DNA from: Mycolicibacter engbaekii
GTDB lineage: Bacteria > Actinomycetota > Actinomycetes > Mycobacteriales > Mycobacteriaceae
Length of the DNA stretch: 43,406 bases
Assembly: GCF_002101585.1 (NCBI RefSeq)
Contig: NZ_LQOT01000005.1
Location: 1-43,406, forward strand
Direction of reading: 5' to 3'
Part shown: piece after piece, positions 18,178 through 26,658 of the stretch
Numbering within the stretch: position 1 is the first letter of the stretch
Layout: each line of letters starts with the position of its first letter
Notes under the pieces: generated by a model
Databases searched by the model: none
What the model saw: the letters and a program-made list of their open reading frames with translations, nothing else
What the model was told of the DNA's origin: nothing
Translations under genes and position numbers: made by a program

Positions 18178-18354
18178 ATGTTCGCATCAGTCATACCGTT
18201 GACGCACGCGATTTCCACGCTGGTGATCGGCGCGGTACGCGCGTTGTACCCGAGGCCGACCGAGGATGTCTGGCGGCCACCACGGCACTATCCGCCGCAG
18301 CCCAACGCCATGTTCGGAGATGCCGCCATGGCGCGGGAAATGCATCGGCTGTGA
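18178..18354 (+). CDS. Small putative membrane protein, 58 residues
   Basis: A short ORF supported mainly by an excellent ribosome site, GGAGGGGG at 18164-18171, ending 6 bases before the ATG. The N-terminal third is hydrophobic (about residues 3-24, ending VIGAVRALYP) and could span the membrane once. The remainder is Pro- and Arg-rich (WRPPRHYPP) and probably cytoplasmic or unstructured. It is divergent from cyclase-STAND B and its end faces the 3-beta-HSD gene, with 10 bases between them. I do not recognise a family. It could be a small partner of the neighbouring signal proteins, but only the position suggests this. Confidence 0.6.
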   Translation: MFASVIPLTHAISTLVIGAVRALYPRPTEDVWRPPRHYPPQPNAMFGDAAMAREMHRL

Positions 18355-18364
18355 GCGGTGGCCG

Positions 18365-19483
18365 CTACTCCGGATGGGGTTCGGCGACCACCGTCGCCAG
18401 GTGCGGGTGCGCCTCGGCTTTGACCTGCTCGAAGAGCCGCTTGTAGTACGGCAGGCAGTCGGCCATCGCCTGTTCGGTGGTGAACAGCGGCTGATAGCCG
18501 AGCTGGCGGCGGGCCTTGTCGATCGAGAAGTAGTTGTTCAGGTAAAGCCGCTCCACCGCACCGGGTTCCAGCAGCGGTTCGGGAAGCCCGAACCGGAAGT
18601 GCAGCCACTGCCAGGTGAACATGACGTCGCGCACCATGCGCCCGGAAACCCGCAGCCGCGGCCAGCGCTCACCACACGCCTCGACGACCGGGCGGGCGAA
18701 CTCGAACATGTTGATCGGTTCGCCGTCGTTGATGAAGTAGGCCTGGCCGGGCGCCGATCCGCCCGGCACCAGGTGCTGCGCGGCCAGGATGAAGCCGTGG
18801 ATGAGGTTGTGCACGTAGGAGTTGTCGAGCTTGGCGTGTTTGCTGCCGATCAGGACTTTGACGTGACCGGCGACCACGCTTTCGAACAGCTTGCGGAACA
18901 TGGTCTGGTCGCCGTCGCCCCAGATTCCCGACGGGCGAATCGAACACGTCAGCATGCCCTGACCGTCCGGGCCGCCGTTCTCCTCCAGCACGAACTTCTC
19001 GGCGACCACCTTGGTCTCGGTGTAGAGGTCGTTGAACTTGGTCGTGTAGGCCATGTTCTCGTCGCCGCCCGAGATGGCCTTGCCACCCATCACCACACTG
19101 TTGGAGGCGGTGTAGACAAAGCGTTTCACCCCGGCCCGCTGCCCGGCCAGCACCAGGTTCTTGGTGCCGTCGACGTTGACCGCGAAGCTGCGCCGGCGGA
19201 TCTCGTCGGTGACCTTCGCGCCGCCCTGCAGATCGATGATCGCGGCGGTGTGAAAGATCGTGTCGATGCCGGCGACCGCGGCGGCCACCGTCTGCGGGTC
19301 GCAGATGTCGCCTTCGACCTTTTCCAGGTTGGGATGCTCGGGCAGCGACGACGGCGCACGGTCGAAGGACCGCACCCGGTAACCGCGCTCCAGCAGCGTC
19401 CTGACGAAATTGGTGCCGACGAATCCGGAGCCCCCCGTGACCAGTACCCGGCCCAGCTCGGTAGTCAGTGATGGATCACCCAT
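18365..19483 (-). CDS. 3-beta-hydroxysteroid dehydrogenase/isomerase family (Rv1106c-like)
   Basis: A 372-residue extended SDR similar to M. tuberculosis Rv1106c, which oxidises the 3-beta-hydroxyl of cholesterol and isomerises the double bond to give cholest-4-en-3-one, using NAD. The Rossmann motif GGSGFVG is at residues 17-23 and the catalytic YTETK at 154-158, with the preceding TASNSVVMGG strand. Other 3-beta-HSD landmarks are RPSGIWGDGD and the DNSYVHNLIHG segment. The ATG at 19483 is supported by a TATGCT hexamer ending 6 bases upstream. A KstR-like box lies just upstream of that hexamer, which fits control by cholesterol degradation products. Confidence 0.93.
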   Translation of the reverse strand: MGDPSLTTELGRVLVTGGSGFVGTNFVRTLLERGYRVRSFDRAPSSLPEHPNLEKVEGDICDPQTVAAAVAGIDTIFHTAAIIDLQGGAKVTDEIRRRSFAVNVDGTKNLVLAGQRAGVKRFVYTASNSVVMGGKAISGGDENMAYTTKFNDLYTETKVVAEKFVLEENGGPDGQGMLTCSIRPSGIWGDGDQTMFRKLFESVVAGHVKVLIGSKHAKLDNSYVHNLIHGFILAAQHLVPGGSAPGQAYFINDGEPINMFEFARPVVEACGERWPRLRVSGRMVRDVMFTWQWLHFRFGLPEPLLEPGAVERLYLNNYFSIDKARRQLGYQPLFTTEQAMADCLPYYKRLFEQVKAEAHPHLATVVAEPHPE

Positions 19484-19489
19484 CGGGCG

Positions 19490-19495
19490 AGCATA
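19490..19495 (-). promoter_or_regulatory. Leaderless -10 element of the 3-beta-HSD gene
   Basis: TATGCT on the minus strand ends 6 bases before the ATG at 19483. The spacing predicts a transcript starting at the A of the start codon. Confidence 0.6.
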
Positions 19496-19512
19496 ACTGA
19501 ACGTGTTCCAGT
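19496..19512 (-). promoter_or_regulatory. KstR-like operator upstream of 3-beta-HSD
   Basis: On the minus strand ACTGGAACACGTTCAGT matches the published KstR consensus TnnAACnnGTTnnA except at its last position (G for A). It shares the core GAACACGTTC with the perfect site at 39305-39320. It lies directly upstream of the -10, where a TetR-type repressor would block RNA polymerase. Confidence 0.55.
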
Positions 19513-19526
19513 TCCAGTGGCCGAAT

Positions 19527-19766
19527 TCACGCCTGGGGTTCGTCGCCGGGCTCGGCGTCGAGCGCTTCCTGCACCCGGCGGCGGGCGCCCGCCAGGTGCT
19601 CCTCGCACCGTTTGGCCAGCTGCTCGCCCCTTTCCCAGAGGCTCAGCGAGGCGTCGAGGTCCAGCCCGCCCTGCTCCAGGCGCTGCACCACATCGATGAG
19701 CTCGTCGCGGCACTGCTCGTAGCCGAGCTCACTAACGGGTGTCAGCGGATCGCGCTCAGCTGCCAT
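19527..19766 (-). CDS. xseB: Exodeoxyribonuclease VII small subunit
   Basis: A 79-residue small subunit of exonuclease VII, which with XseA degrades single-stranded DNA to short oligonucleotides. The family core [42 protein letters not shown] is present at about residues 14-60. The ATG at 19766 lies just inside the 3' end of xseA (11-base overlap), so translation is coupled. A longer frame to 19799 would extend further into xseA and adds nothing family-like. Length is normal for the family. Confidence 0.95.
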   Translation of the reverse strand: MAAERDPLTPVSELGYEQCRDELIDVVQRLEQGGLDLDASLSLWERGEQLAKRCEEHLAGARRRVQEALDAEPGDEPQA

Positions 19767-20997
19767 CGATACGTCCTTCACTTGTCGCTGCGATCGCACC
19801 GTCGGCGACCCGAATCCGCAACCGGGTGCCCGCCGCGGCGTCTTCGACCGAGCGCAGTACCTGCGGCCCGCCGGCGGCGACGGTTTGGACCACGGCGTAG
19901 CCGCGCGCCAAAGTGGCGGCCGGGCCCAGCGTAGCCAGCCGCGCCGACAGATGCGCCACGCGTTCGGTCTGGACGTCGATCAGCCGGATCACATCGCGGC
20001 GCACCGCGCTCAGGGCGCGTTGCACCTGGTCGCCGCGCTCGGTCAGCGCGCGCAGCGGGTCGGCCAGCACCGGCCTGCTGCGCAACTGGGCGAGCACGCG
20101 GTCCTCGCGCACCACCCAGTTCCGCACGGCTTGGGCGCTGCGGCGGCGCAGGTCGTCGACCAGTGCCTGTTCGGCGGCGGCGTCCGGGACGATCTTCTTG
20201 GCTGCGTCGGTGGGGGTGGCCGCGCGCAGGTCGGCGACCAGATCGCACAGCGGACTGTCCGGCTCGTGGCCGATCGCGCTGACCACGGGGGTGGTACAGG
20301 CGGCGATCGCCCGGCACAGGGTTTCGTCGGAGAACGGCAGCAGGTCCTCGACACTGCCGCCGCCGCGGGCCAGCACGATCACCTCCACGTCGGTGTCGGC
20401 GTCGAGTTCGCGCAGCGCCGCCACCATCTGCGCAACAGCCGTCGGCCCCTGCACCGCGGTGTTGCGCACGGCGAAGCGCACCGCCGGCCAGCGGGTGCCG
20501 GCCACCGACATGACGTCGTGCTCGGCGGCGCTGGCGCGCCCGGTGATCAGGCCGATGGTGCCCGGCAGGAACGGCAGGGGCCGTTTGAGCCGCGGATCGA
20601 ACAACCCCTCGGCGTCCAGCAGCCGGCGCAGCCGTTCGATGCGGGCCAGCAGCTCACCGATGCCCACCGGGCGGATGGCGCTCAATCGCAGCGAGAAGGT
20701 ACCCCGGGCGGTGTAGAAGTTGGGCTTGCCGCAGACCACCACCTGGGTGCCCTCGGTCAGCTTGACCGGCGACCCGGACACCAGCTCGGGGCTGCACGTC
20801 ACCGTCAGGGACATGTCGGCGGCCGGATCGCGCAGCACCATGAACACCGTGCGTACCCCGGGGCGCAGATTGATCTGGGTCAGCTGCCCCTCCACCCACA
20901 CCGACCCCAGCCGGTCGATCCAGCCCTTGACCCGGACGGCAACCGCGCGGACCGGGAACGGGTTCTCGGCGGATTCGCCCGGGGCGGGGCCGGTCAC
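19756..20997 (-). CDS. xseA: Exodeoxyribonuclease VII large subunit
   Basis: A 413-residue catalytic subunit of exonuclease VII. The N-terminal OB-fold (about 15-110, [19 protein letters not shown]) binds single-stranded DNA. The catalytic domain carries [36 protein letters not shown] and [26 protein letters not shown], the conserved XseA motifs. A helical C-terminal region follows. The GTG at 20997 overlaps the stop of the lipid-droplet-type gene (GTGA), so three genes at 21617-19527 appear to be one coupled operon. The role is in DNA repair and recombination. Confidence 0.97.
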   Translation of the reverse strand: MTGPAPGESAENPFPVRAVAVRVKGWIDRLGSVWVEGQLTQINLRPGVRTVFMVLRDPAADMSLTVTCSPELVSGSPVKLTEGTQVVVCGKPNFYTARGTFSLRLSAIRPVGIGELLARIERLRRLLDAEGLFDPRLKRPLPFLPGTIGLITGRASAAEHDVMSVAGTRWPAVRFAVRNTAVQGPTAVAQMVAALRELDADTDVEVIVLARGGGSVEDLLPFSDETLCRAIAACTTPVVSAIGHEPDSPLCDLVADLRAATPTDAAKKIVPDAAAEQALVDDLRRRSAQAVRNWVVREDRVLAQLRSRPVLADPLRALTERGDQVQRALSAVRRDVIRLIDVQTERVAHLSARLATLGPAATLARGYAVVQTVAAGGPQVLRSVEDAAAGTRLRIRVADGAIAATSEGRIDGS

Positions 20998-21617
20998 TTG
21001 ACGGTGGTGCGGGTGATCCTGTTGGCCAGCAGCGTCTGGAACGGTGCCCGGGCCTTGGTGGCCTCCTCGTAGGCCAGCAGCGTCTCCAGCTCGTCGAGGC
21101 TCAGCGAGGCCAGCCGGGCCCGCAGCTGGGCCAGCGTCAGCGAGCCGTAGTCCAGTTCGTCGACCAGGTCGGGGACGGGCACCTCCGCGCCCGCGTCCTG
21201 GCCGCCCTTGGCCTCGGCGGCGGGCTTGGCGGGCGCGCTCGGCGGGGCCACGGCATCGTCGGCGTCGTCGCCGTCCTCGTTGCTGTCACTGAACGAATAG
21301 AGCGCAAAGCGCCCTTCGGTGCGCTGGCCGGTGTCGGCGTCGTCGAAGGCCGCGGCGCTCCCGCCGTCGTCGACGTCGTCGTCGAAGGTGGCCCACTCCG
21401 GCTGCTCGTCCTTGGGCGGGAACAGTGACTCGAGGGTGGAGTCGCCCTTGTTGACCAGTTCGGCGACGCCCTGCTGCCAGCGCATCACCGCGTGCGCGGC
21501 CTGGCTGGCCAGCGTCATCGGGTAGGTCAGGATGGTTTGCGGCAGCTTCATGGTCTCCTCGACCGCGACGGTGGCCGCGCCGACCAGAAGCCGGACTCCA
21601 AAGGGTGCATTTGCCAT
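20994..21617 (-). CDS. Lipid droplet-associated protein (Rv1109c-like)
   Basis: A 207-residue protein matching the actinobacterial family annotated as lipid droplet-associated (M. tuberculosis Rv1109c). The N-terminal half is amphipathic and mildly hydrophobic ([15 protein letters not shown], then [26 protein letters not shown]). The middle is an acidic, low-complexity linker with repeated Asp. The C-terminus is a short helical domain ([26 protein letters not shown]) that looks like a protein-binding module. It heads the operon with xseA and xseB and is divergent from ispH. The pairing with DNA-repair genes is unexplained but conserved. Confidence 0.85.
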   Translation of the reverse strand: MANAPFGVRLLVGAATVAVEETMKLPQTILTYPMTLASQAAHAVMRWQQGVAELVNKGDSTLESLFPPKDEQPEWATFDDDVDDGGSAAAFDDADTGQRTEGRFALYSFSDSNEDGDDADDAVAPPSAPAKPAAEAKGGQDAGAEVPVPDLVDELDYGSLTLAQLRARLASLSLDELETLLAYEEATKARAPFQTLLANRITRTTVK

Positions 21618-21700
21618 GGGCTCCAGCCTGCCTTACCTGCCGTTCATCTCCAAGTATCGGGTGGCGTGCCGCGAGCTGGCGGTCCCGAGTCGGCAGACCG

Positions 21701-21706
21701 TACGCT
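21701..21706 (+). promoter_or_regulatory. Leaderless -10 element of ispH
   Basis: TACGCT ends 7 bases before the ATG at 21714. This favours that ATG over the long in-frame upstream extension, which reads through the divergent gene. Confidence 0.6.
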
Positions 21707-21713
21707 GGGTGCC

Positions 21714-22730
21714 ATGCCGCCGACCCTCGATGTGGAGAGCTCTGCCAACCCGGGATCGCCCGTCCCCGCCACCCACACCGGGAAGCGGGTGTTACTGGCC
21801 GAGCCGCGCGGCTACTGCGCGGGAGTGGACCGGGCGGTGGAGACCGTGGAGCGGGCGCTGGAGAAGCACGGTGCACCGGTGTACGTGCGCCACGAGATCG
21901 TGCACAACAAGCATGTGGTGGACACCCTGACGAACAAGGGCGCGGTCTTCGTACACGAGACCGACGAGGTGCCCGAGGGCGCGATGGTGGTGTTCTCCGC
22001 GCACGGGGTGGCCCCGACCGTGCACGAGTCGGCCGCCGAGCGCAGCCTGCGGGTGATCGATGCGACCTGCCCGCTGGTGACCAAGGTGCACAACGAGGCG
22101 AAGCGGTTCGCCCGCGACGGCTACGACATCCTGCTGATCGGCCACGCCGGCCACGAGGAAGTGGTCGGCATCATCGGTGAGGCGCCCGACGACGTGCAGC
22201 TGGTCGACGGCCTGGACGCGGTGGACTCGGTGCGGGTGCGCGACGAGAACAAGGTGGTGTGGCTGTCGCAGACCACGCTCAGCGTGGACGAGACGATGCA
22301 GACCGTGGTCAAGCTCCGGGAGCGGTTCCCCAACCTGCAGGATCCGCCCAGCGACGACATCTGCTACGCCACCCAGAACCGCCAGACCGCGGTCAAGGCG
22401 ATGGCCCCGGAGTGCGAGCTGGTGATCGTGGTGGGGTCGCGCAACTCGTCGAACTCCAACCGGCTGGTGGAGGTGGCGCTGGGTGCCGGTGCCGGTGCCG
22501 CCCACCTGGTGGACTACGCCGACGACATCGACCCGGCGTGGCTGTCACCCGAATCCGGGCCGGTGCAGACCATCGGCGTCACCTCGGGTGCCTCGGTACC
22601 GGAGATCCTGGTCCGCGGGGTGCTGGAGCGGCTGGCCGAGTACGGCTACGCCACGGTGTTCCCGGTGGCCACGGCCAACGAGACGCTGGTGTTTGCCCTG
22701 CCCCGCGAGATTCGGCCCAATCGCCGCTGA
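21714..22730 (+). CDS. ispH: 4-hydroxy-3-methylbut-2-enyl diphosphate reductase
   Basis: A 338-residue IspH (LytB), the last enzyme of the non-mevalonate isoprenoid pathway. It reduces HMBPP to isopentenyl and dimethylallyl diphosphate using a [4Fe-4S] cluster. The three cluster cysteines are visible in [22 protein letters not shown] and [11 protein letters not shown]. Substrate-binding motifs [28 protein letters not shown] and the SSNSNRL diphosphate loop are intact. It corresponds to Rv1110 (lytB2) by order. The start is set by the leaderless promoter just upstream and by the usual N-terminal distance to the first Cys. Confidence 0.97.
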   Translation: MPPTLDVESSANPGSPVPATHTGKRVLLAEPRGYCAGVDRAVETVERALEKHGAPVYVRHEIVHNKHVVDTLTNKGAVFVHETDEVPEGAMVVFSAHGVAPTVHESAAERSLRVIDATCPLVTKVHNEAKRFARDGYDILLIGHAGHEEVVGIIGEAPDDVQLVDGLDAVDSVRVRDENKVVWLSQTTLSVDETMQTVVKLRERFPNLQDPPSDDICYATQNRQTAVKAMAPECELVIVVGSRNSSNSNRLVEVALGAGAGAAHLVDYADDIDPAWLSPESGPVQTIGVTSGASVPEILVRGVLERLAEYGYATVFPVATANETLVFALPREIRPNRR

Positions 22731-22770
22731 CGCGGTTCGCGAGCGCGGGCACCGAGCGCCCTGGCGCCAA

Positions 22771-23925
22771 TCAGATGTCGAACTCCCAGGAGTCCGCTTC
22801 CCCGCGGGCCTGGCGCGCGCGGGTACGGGGCTGCGCCTCGGCGTCGTCGCCGCCGGACTTGCGGTAGCGCACCTGCGAGACCGGATGCCGGGTGCCGGCG
22901 CCGCGGCCCTCGGCGGGCGGCGGCTGGCGGCGGCGGGAAACCGATTCGGGCGCCTCACCGGGCCGGTAGCCGCGCCCCGGTACATCTCGGGCAGCGCGGG
23001 AGCGCTCACTGCTGCGTGCCGAGTCGTGCGGCGGGCGTCCGACGGGCCGCGGCTCGGCGGTCCAGTCCGGGGCGGGCCGCCGGCGGGGCTGGCGCTCGTC
23101 GCGGGCGTCGGGCGCCGGGCGGCGCCGCCGCTGCTGCGGGGAGTCGCCGCGGCCCTCGGCGGCCGGGCGACGGCGCGGGCGCTGCCCGGTCCCGTCGTCC
23201 ATGCCCGGGCGCACGTGCCGCGAACGGGTCGGCGCTGCGCCGCCGGCCGCGCCACGACGCTCACCCGCGCGGGGGCGGGATCGCGATGCCGAGGTCTCCC
23301 GCGCGGCCCGGCGGGCCTCCGCGGTGGCCCGGCGGGGACGCTCACCGGGACGCTTGTCCCGGGTGGCCGGCTGCTCGATGGCATGCGCGGCGTCGCGATT
23401 GAGGACCGTGCCGAGCAGCGCGCCGAGGCGGCCGCTGAGGGTGGCCCGCTGCGGGGTTTCGGGCTTCTGGGCCGCGGGTCGGGCGCTGGCGTCCAGCATG
23501 CCCAGATACCAGCGCACCATCCCGATCAGCAGCACCGCCGCGGCGGTGAACAGCATCAGCGGGAAGCGTTCGATCAGCGGATATCCGCAGTTGATGACGA
23601 TGGCTTTCAGGCCGGGGAAGCCGCCGCCGCGGAACATCCAGTACGCGGCGGGCACCACGACGAACAGGATCAGCGGCGGCTGGACCACGGTGGTGAACAC
23701 CGCCGACTGCTGCACCATGAGCACCGCGGCCAGGCAGCCCAAGGCGTACAGGGTCGAGAAGACGATGGTCAGCTCTTTGTCGCCGGAGCCGGCGTCAAAG
23801 GCCACGCCGACCGCGGCCGCGACCACCGCCACCGCGACCGCACTCCACCAGGGCAGCCCGGCGATGGTCGGCAAGATGGAACGGTCGTCCGCGGCCACTG
23901 CCGACTTCTCCCGCGCTACTGCCAC
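22771..23925 (-). CDS. DUF6542 membrane protein with long basic tail (Rv1111c-like)
   Basis: A 384-residue protein. The first about 150 residues hold four hydrophobic segments (for example GLPWWSAVAVAVVAAAVGVAF, TLYALGCLAAVLMV, LILFVVVPAAYWMF and LMLFTAAAVLLIGMV) and match the DUF6542 domain. The remaining about 230 residues are a low-complexity cytoplasmic tail dominated by Arg, Pro and Ala, ending in the acidic, aromatic DSWEFDI. The GTG at 23925 is preceded by TACCGT with a 6-base spacer, so the leaderless start is preferred to the ORF's longer extension. No biochemical role is known to me. It is divergent from ychF. Confidence 0.85.
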   Translation of the reverse strand: MAVAREKSAVAADDRSILPTIAGLPWWSAVAVAVVAAAVGVAFDAGSGDKELTIVFSTLYALGCLAAVLMVQQSAVFTTVVQPPLILFVVVPAAYWMFRGGGFPGLKAIVINCGYPLIERFPLMLFTAAAVLLIGMVRWYLGMLDASARPAAQKPETPQRATLSGRLGALLGTVLNRDAAHAIEQPATRDKRPGERPRRATAEARRAARETSASRSRPRAGERRGAAGGAAPTRSRHVRPGMDDGTGQRPRRRPAAEGRGDSPQQRRRRPAPDARDERQPRRRPAPDWTAEPRPVGRPPHDSARSSERSRAARDVPGRGYRPGEAPESVSRRRQPPPAEGRGAGTRHPVSQVRYRKSGGDDAEAQPRTRARQARGEADSWEFDI

Positions 23926-23931
23926 ACGAAG

Positions 23932-23937
23932 ACGGTA
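23932..23937 (-). promoter_or_regulatory. Leaderless -10 element of the DUF6542 gene
   Basis: TACCGT on the minus strand ends 6 bases before the GTG at 23925, fitting a leaderless transcript. Confidence 0.55.
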
Positions 23938-23981
23938 CCGGCTGGCGACGGCGGGGGCGCACGGCGGCACGCGCGGCGCTC

Positions 23982-23987
23982 TAGACT
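23982..23987 (+). promoter_or_regulatory. -10 element of ychF
   Basis: TAGACT ends 9 bases before the GTG at 23997. The transcript would carry at most a few leader bases. Confidence 0.5.
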
Positions 23988-23996
23988 TGGCTTCCC

Positions 23997-25070
23997 GTGA
24001 GCCTGAGCCTGGGAATTGTGGGGTTGCCCAACGTCGGTAAGTCGACCCTGTTCAACGCGTTGACGCACAACGATGTGTTGGCGGCCAACTATCCGTTCGC
24101 GACGATCGAGCCCAACGAGGGCGTCGTACCGCTGCCCGATCCCCGGCTGGCCAAGCTGGCGGAGATCTTCGGCTCCGAGCGGATCCTGCCGGCGCCGGTG
24201 ACGTTCGTCGACATCGCCGGCATCGTCAAGGGCGCCTCGGAGGGGGCCGGGCTGGGCAACAAGTTCCTGGCCAACATCCGCGAATGCGACGCCATCTGCC
24301 AGGTGGTCCGGGTCTTCTCCGACGACGACGTGGTGCACGTGGACGGCAAGGTCGACCCCGAAGCCGACATCGAGGTGATCGCCACCGAGCTGATACTGGC
24401 CGACATGCAGACCCTGGAGAAGGCGATCCCGCGGCTGGAGAAAGAGGCCCGCAACAACAAGGACCGCAAGCCCGTGCACGAGGCCGCCGTGGCCGCCGCG
24501 GCGATCCTCGACACCGGCAAGACCCTGTTCGCGGCCGGGGTGGACCCCGCCCCGCTGCGCGAGCTGAACCTGCTGACCACCAAACCGTTCCTGTATGTGT
24601 TCAACGCCGACGAGACGGTGCTCACCGACGAGGCGCGGGTGGCCGCGCTGCGCGAGCTGGTGGCCCCGGCCGACGCGGTTTTCCTCGACGCCAAGATCGA
24701 AGCCGAGCTCGCCGAACTCGACGACGAGTCGGCGATGGAACTGCTGGAGTCCATCGGGCAGACCGAACGCGGCCTGGACGCGTTGGCCCGCGCCGGTTTC
24801 CACACCCTGAAGCTGCAGACCTACCTGACCGCCGGCCCCAAGGAGGCGCGGGCCTGGACCATCCACCAGGGCGACACCGCGCCGAAGGCGGCCGGGGTGA
24901 TCCACACCGACTTCGAGAAGGGCTTCATCAAGGCCGAGGTGGTCTCCTTCGACGACTTGGTCGAGGCCGGGTCGATGGCCGCGGCCAAGGCCGCCGGCAA
25001 GGTGCGCATGGAGGGCAAGGACTACGTCATGGCCGACGGGGACGTGGTGGAGTTCCGGTTCAACGTGTAG
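23997..25070 (+). CDS. ychF: Redox-regulated Obg-family ATPase YchF (OLA1-like)
   Basis: A 357-residue P-loop protein of the universally conserved YchF/OLA1 family. The G1 motif GLPNVGKST is at about residues 7-15, followed by NYPFATIEPNEG, the G3 segment VDIAGIV and VRVF. The G4 position reads NADE, not NKxD, which is the known reason this family prefers ATP to GTP. A coiled-coil insert follows and the C-terminal TGS domain ends VEFRFNV. It binds ribosomes and proteasome-like partners in other species and dampens oxidative-stress responses. The start is GTG, chosen because the protein then begins SLSLGIVGLPNVGKS, standard for the family. Confidence 0.97.
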   Translation: MSLSLGIVGLPNVGKSTLFNALTHNDVLAANYPFATIEPNEGVVPLPDPRLAKLAEIFGSERILPAPVTFVDIAGIVKGASEGAGLGNKFLANIRECDAICQVVRVFSDDDVVHVDGKVDPEADIEVIATELILADMQTLEKAIPRLEKEARNNKDRKPVHEAAVAAAAILDTGKTLFAAGVDPAPLRELNLLTTKPFLYVFNADETVLTDEARVAALRELVAPADAVFLDAKIEAELAELDDESAMELLESIGQTERGLDALARAGFHTLKLQTYLTAGPKEARAWTIHQGDTAPKAAGVIHTDFEKGFIKAEVVSFDDLVEAGSMAAAKAAGKVRMEGKDYVMADGDVVEFRFNV

Positions 25071-25249
25071 GGCTGGTGCGAACGCCGTTTTGAACCAGTG
25101 GTTGATGCTGGAGATTTCGATGGTGGCGTTTGCTGCGAGCTGACCCAGCGGGTGTGAGCGGGTTCGCACGTTAAATTGTCGAAACATCTGGTGCGCAATG
25201 GGCAATTAGGCGGTTAGCTATCGGTACCTGCGGATAGAGGGAGCCCCGG
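25071..25249. other. Non-coding gap with inverted repeats downstream of ychF
   Basis: These 179 bases are more A/T-rich than the surroundings. GTGCGAAC (25076-25083) and GTTCGCAC (25162-25169) are inverted copies that bracket the first 94 bases, and AACCA-G-TGGTT (25093-25103) is a small palindrome inside them. The minus strand can be read as an open frame with plausible composition (containing INHWFKTAF), but it continues antisense into ychF without a stop, so I do not call a gene. The last part carries the ribosome site AGAGGGAG (25236-25243) of the next gene. M. tuberculosis has vapBC32 after ychF; nothing like it is visible here. Confidence 0.5.
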
Positions 25250-26257
25250 ATGGCTGCGGACAAGCCGCGATTGCGGCCGGTCTCGGATGACCCGATCCGA
25301 GTCGAATACCGAACCGTGCATGGCTATCTCCGGGCGTATCGGGTGGCCGGGGACGGGCCGCCGCTGCTGTTGATCCACGGGATCGGCGACAACTCGTCGA
25401 CCTGGGAGCCGCTGATCCCGCTGCTGGCGCAGAAGTACACGGTGATCGCCCCGGATCTGCTCGGTCACGGGCTCTCGGATCAGCCGCGCGCTGACTACTC
25501 CGTTGCCGCGTTCGCCAACGGCATGCGAGATCTGCTGTCGGTCTTGAGCTTTGATCGAGTGACGGTCATCGGGCACTCCTTGGGCGGCGGGGTGGCGATG
25601 CAGTTCTGCTACCAGTACCCGCAGATGGTTGAGCGGCTGGTGTTGGTGGCCGCCGGCGGCGTGAAGCGCGAGGTCAACCCCGCGCTGCGGCTGGCGTCGC
25701 TGCCGGCCGCACCACAGGCGCTGGCCGCACTGTCGGTGCCAGGATTCGAGACAGCGCTTCGGATGGTTCGGGGGCGGCTCGACAACGTGAGCCTGCCGCC
25801 GCTGCTGGTCGATCTTCCCGAGATCCTGCGTGTGCTCGGTGATTTGAGGTCGCCGAACAAGCGGGCGGCGTTCGTGCGGACGCTTCGCGCCGTGGTGGAT
25901 TGGCGCGGGCAGATGGTCACCATGCTCGACCGCAGTTATCTCACCGAACGACTCCCGATCATGATCGTCTGGGGCACCCACGATCTGGTGCTGCCGTACT
26001 CGCACGCCAAGCTCGCACACGCCGCCATGCCGCATTCGCGGCTGGAAACCTTCGTCGATTCCGGGCATTTCCCGTTCCGTGACGACCCGCTGCGGTTCGC
26101 CGACCTCGTCGACGACTTCATAACCAGCACCGTGCCGCTGGATTTCGACCTGGAACGATGGCGTCGGCTGCTCACCGACGGAGCGACCGACCCAGCGGTG
26201 ACGGATCCGGATGAGGAGCTCCTGCGCGCGTTGTCCGACGGCCGCAGCGCCACCTGA
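25250..26257 (+). CDS. Alpha/beta-fold hydrolase (Rv2715-like)
   Basis: A 335-residue alpha/beta hydrolase. The oxyanion region LLIHGIGDNSSTW is at about residues 40-52, the nucleophile elbow GHSLGGG at about 107, the acid in VWGTHDLVLP near 243, and the catalytic His in VDSGHFPF near 270, so a full Ser-Asp-His triad is visible. Similarity from memory is to M. tuberculosis Rv2715, a gene at a different genomic place. The substrate (ester, lipid or ring-cleavage product) cannot be set from the sequence. The ATG at 25250 follows AGAGGGAG by 6 bases. No operon partner is evident; the next ORF starts 89 bases later. Confidence 0.88.
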   Translation: MAADKPRLRPVSDDPIRVEYRTVHGYLRAYRVAGDGPPLLLIHGIGDNSSTWEPLIPLLAQKYTVIAPDLLGHGLSDQPRADYSVAAFANGMRDLLSVLSFDRVTVIGHSLGGGVAMQFCYQYPQMVERLVLVAAGGVKREVNPALRLASLPAAPQALAALSVPGFETALRMVRGRLDNVSLPPLLVDLPEILRVLGDLRSPNKRAAFVRTLRAVVDWRGQMVTMLDRSYLTERLPIMIVWGTHDLVLPYSHAKLAHAAMPHSRLETFVDSGHFPFRDDPLRFADLVDDFITSTVPLDFDLERWRRLLTDGATDPAVTDPDEELLRALSDGRSAT

Positions 26258-26346
26258 CCCGCGGGGTCTGGCCTGCCGCAGAGAAGTCGCCGACGTGTGT
26301 CTCACCGGTGACCTCACCGCGACGGCGATAGGGGAGTCTCATCCTC

Positions 26347-26658
26347 ATGTCGGTGGTGGAGGCGATCTATCTGGTCGCGGCTGTCCTGTGGATTCTTGTG
26401 GTGGTGACCGCGGCGTGCGTCGCAGGCCACTACCTGGTCAAGCTTCGTGCCAGGCGGCGCCAGGTGACCGGGCTTTTCGACGCGGTGCGGCTGTCCATCG
26501 AGCGTGCCACCCACCCGTACCGCGCAGTGGCCGCCGGCGGCGCCGCCGTAGTGCAGCGGGTGGTCTCGGCAAGCAATGTCTTCGCGAGCGTCGCTCAGTT
26601 GATGATTTCGTCGAGCCCGTCAGCGCGCAGCGCGGCCAGCCGATCACGCCACTCCTGA
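26347..26658 (+). CDS. Small putative membrane protein, 3' end running into arr
   Basis: A 103-residue ORF. Residues 4-28 (AIYLVAAVLWILVVVTAACVAGHYL) form a convincing membrane helix followed by a basic stop-transfer KLRARRRQ and an amphipathic helix. Third-codon positions are strongly G/C up to about base 26575, supporting real coding there. After that the composition becomes Ser-rich and shadows the arr gene on the other strand, overlapping it by 64 bases. This looks like a gene whose original 3' end was replaced at the arr junction. GGGGAG (26331-26336) lies 10 bases before the ATG. I do not recognise the family. Confidence 0.5.
   Translation: MSVVEAIYLVAAVLWILVVVTAACVAGHYLVKLRARRRQVTGLFDAVRLSIERATHPYRAVAAGGAAVVQRVVSASNVFASVAQLMISSSPSARSAASRSRHS

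Noticed and set aside
9025..18354. The island as a cyclic-nucleotide or STAND-type phage defence system
   Set aside because: No effector (nuclease, phospholipase or pore protein) is adjacent, and the LuxR HTH and TPR-like halves point to gene regulation. Only the word STAND is shared.
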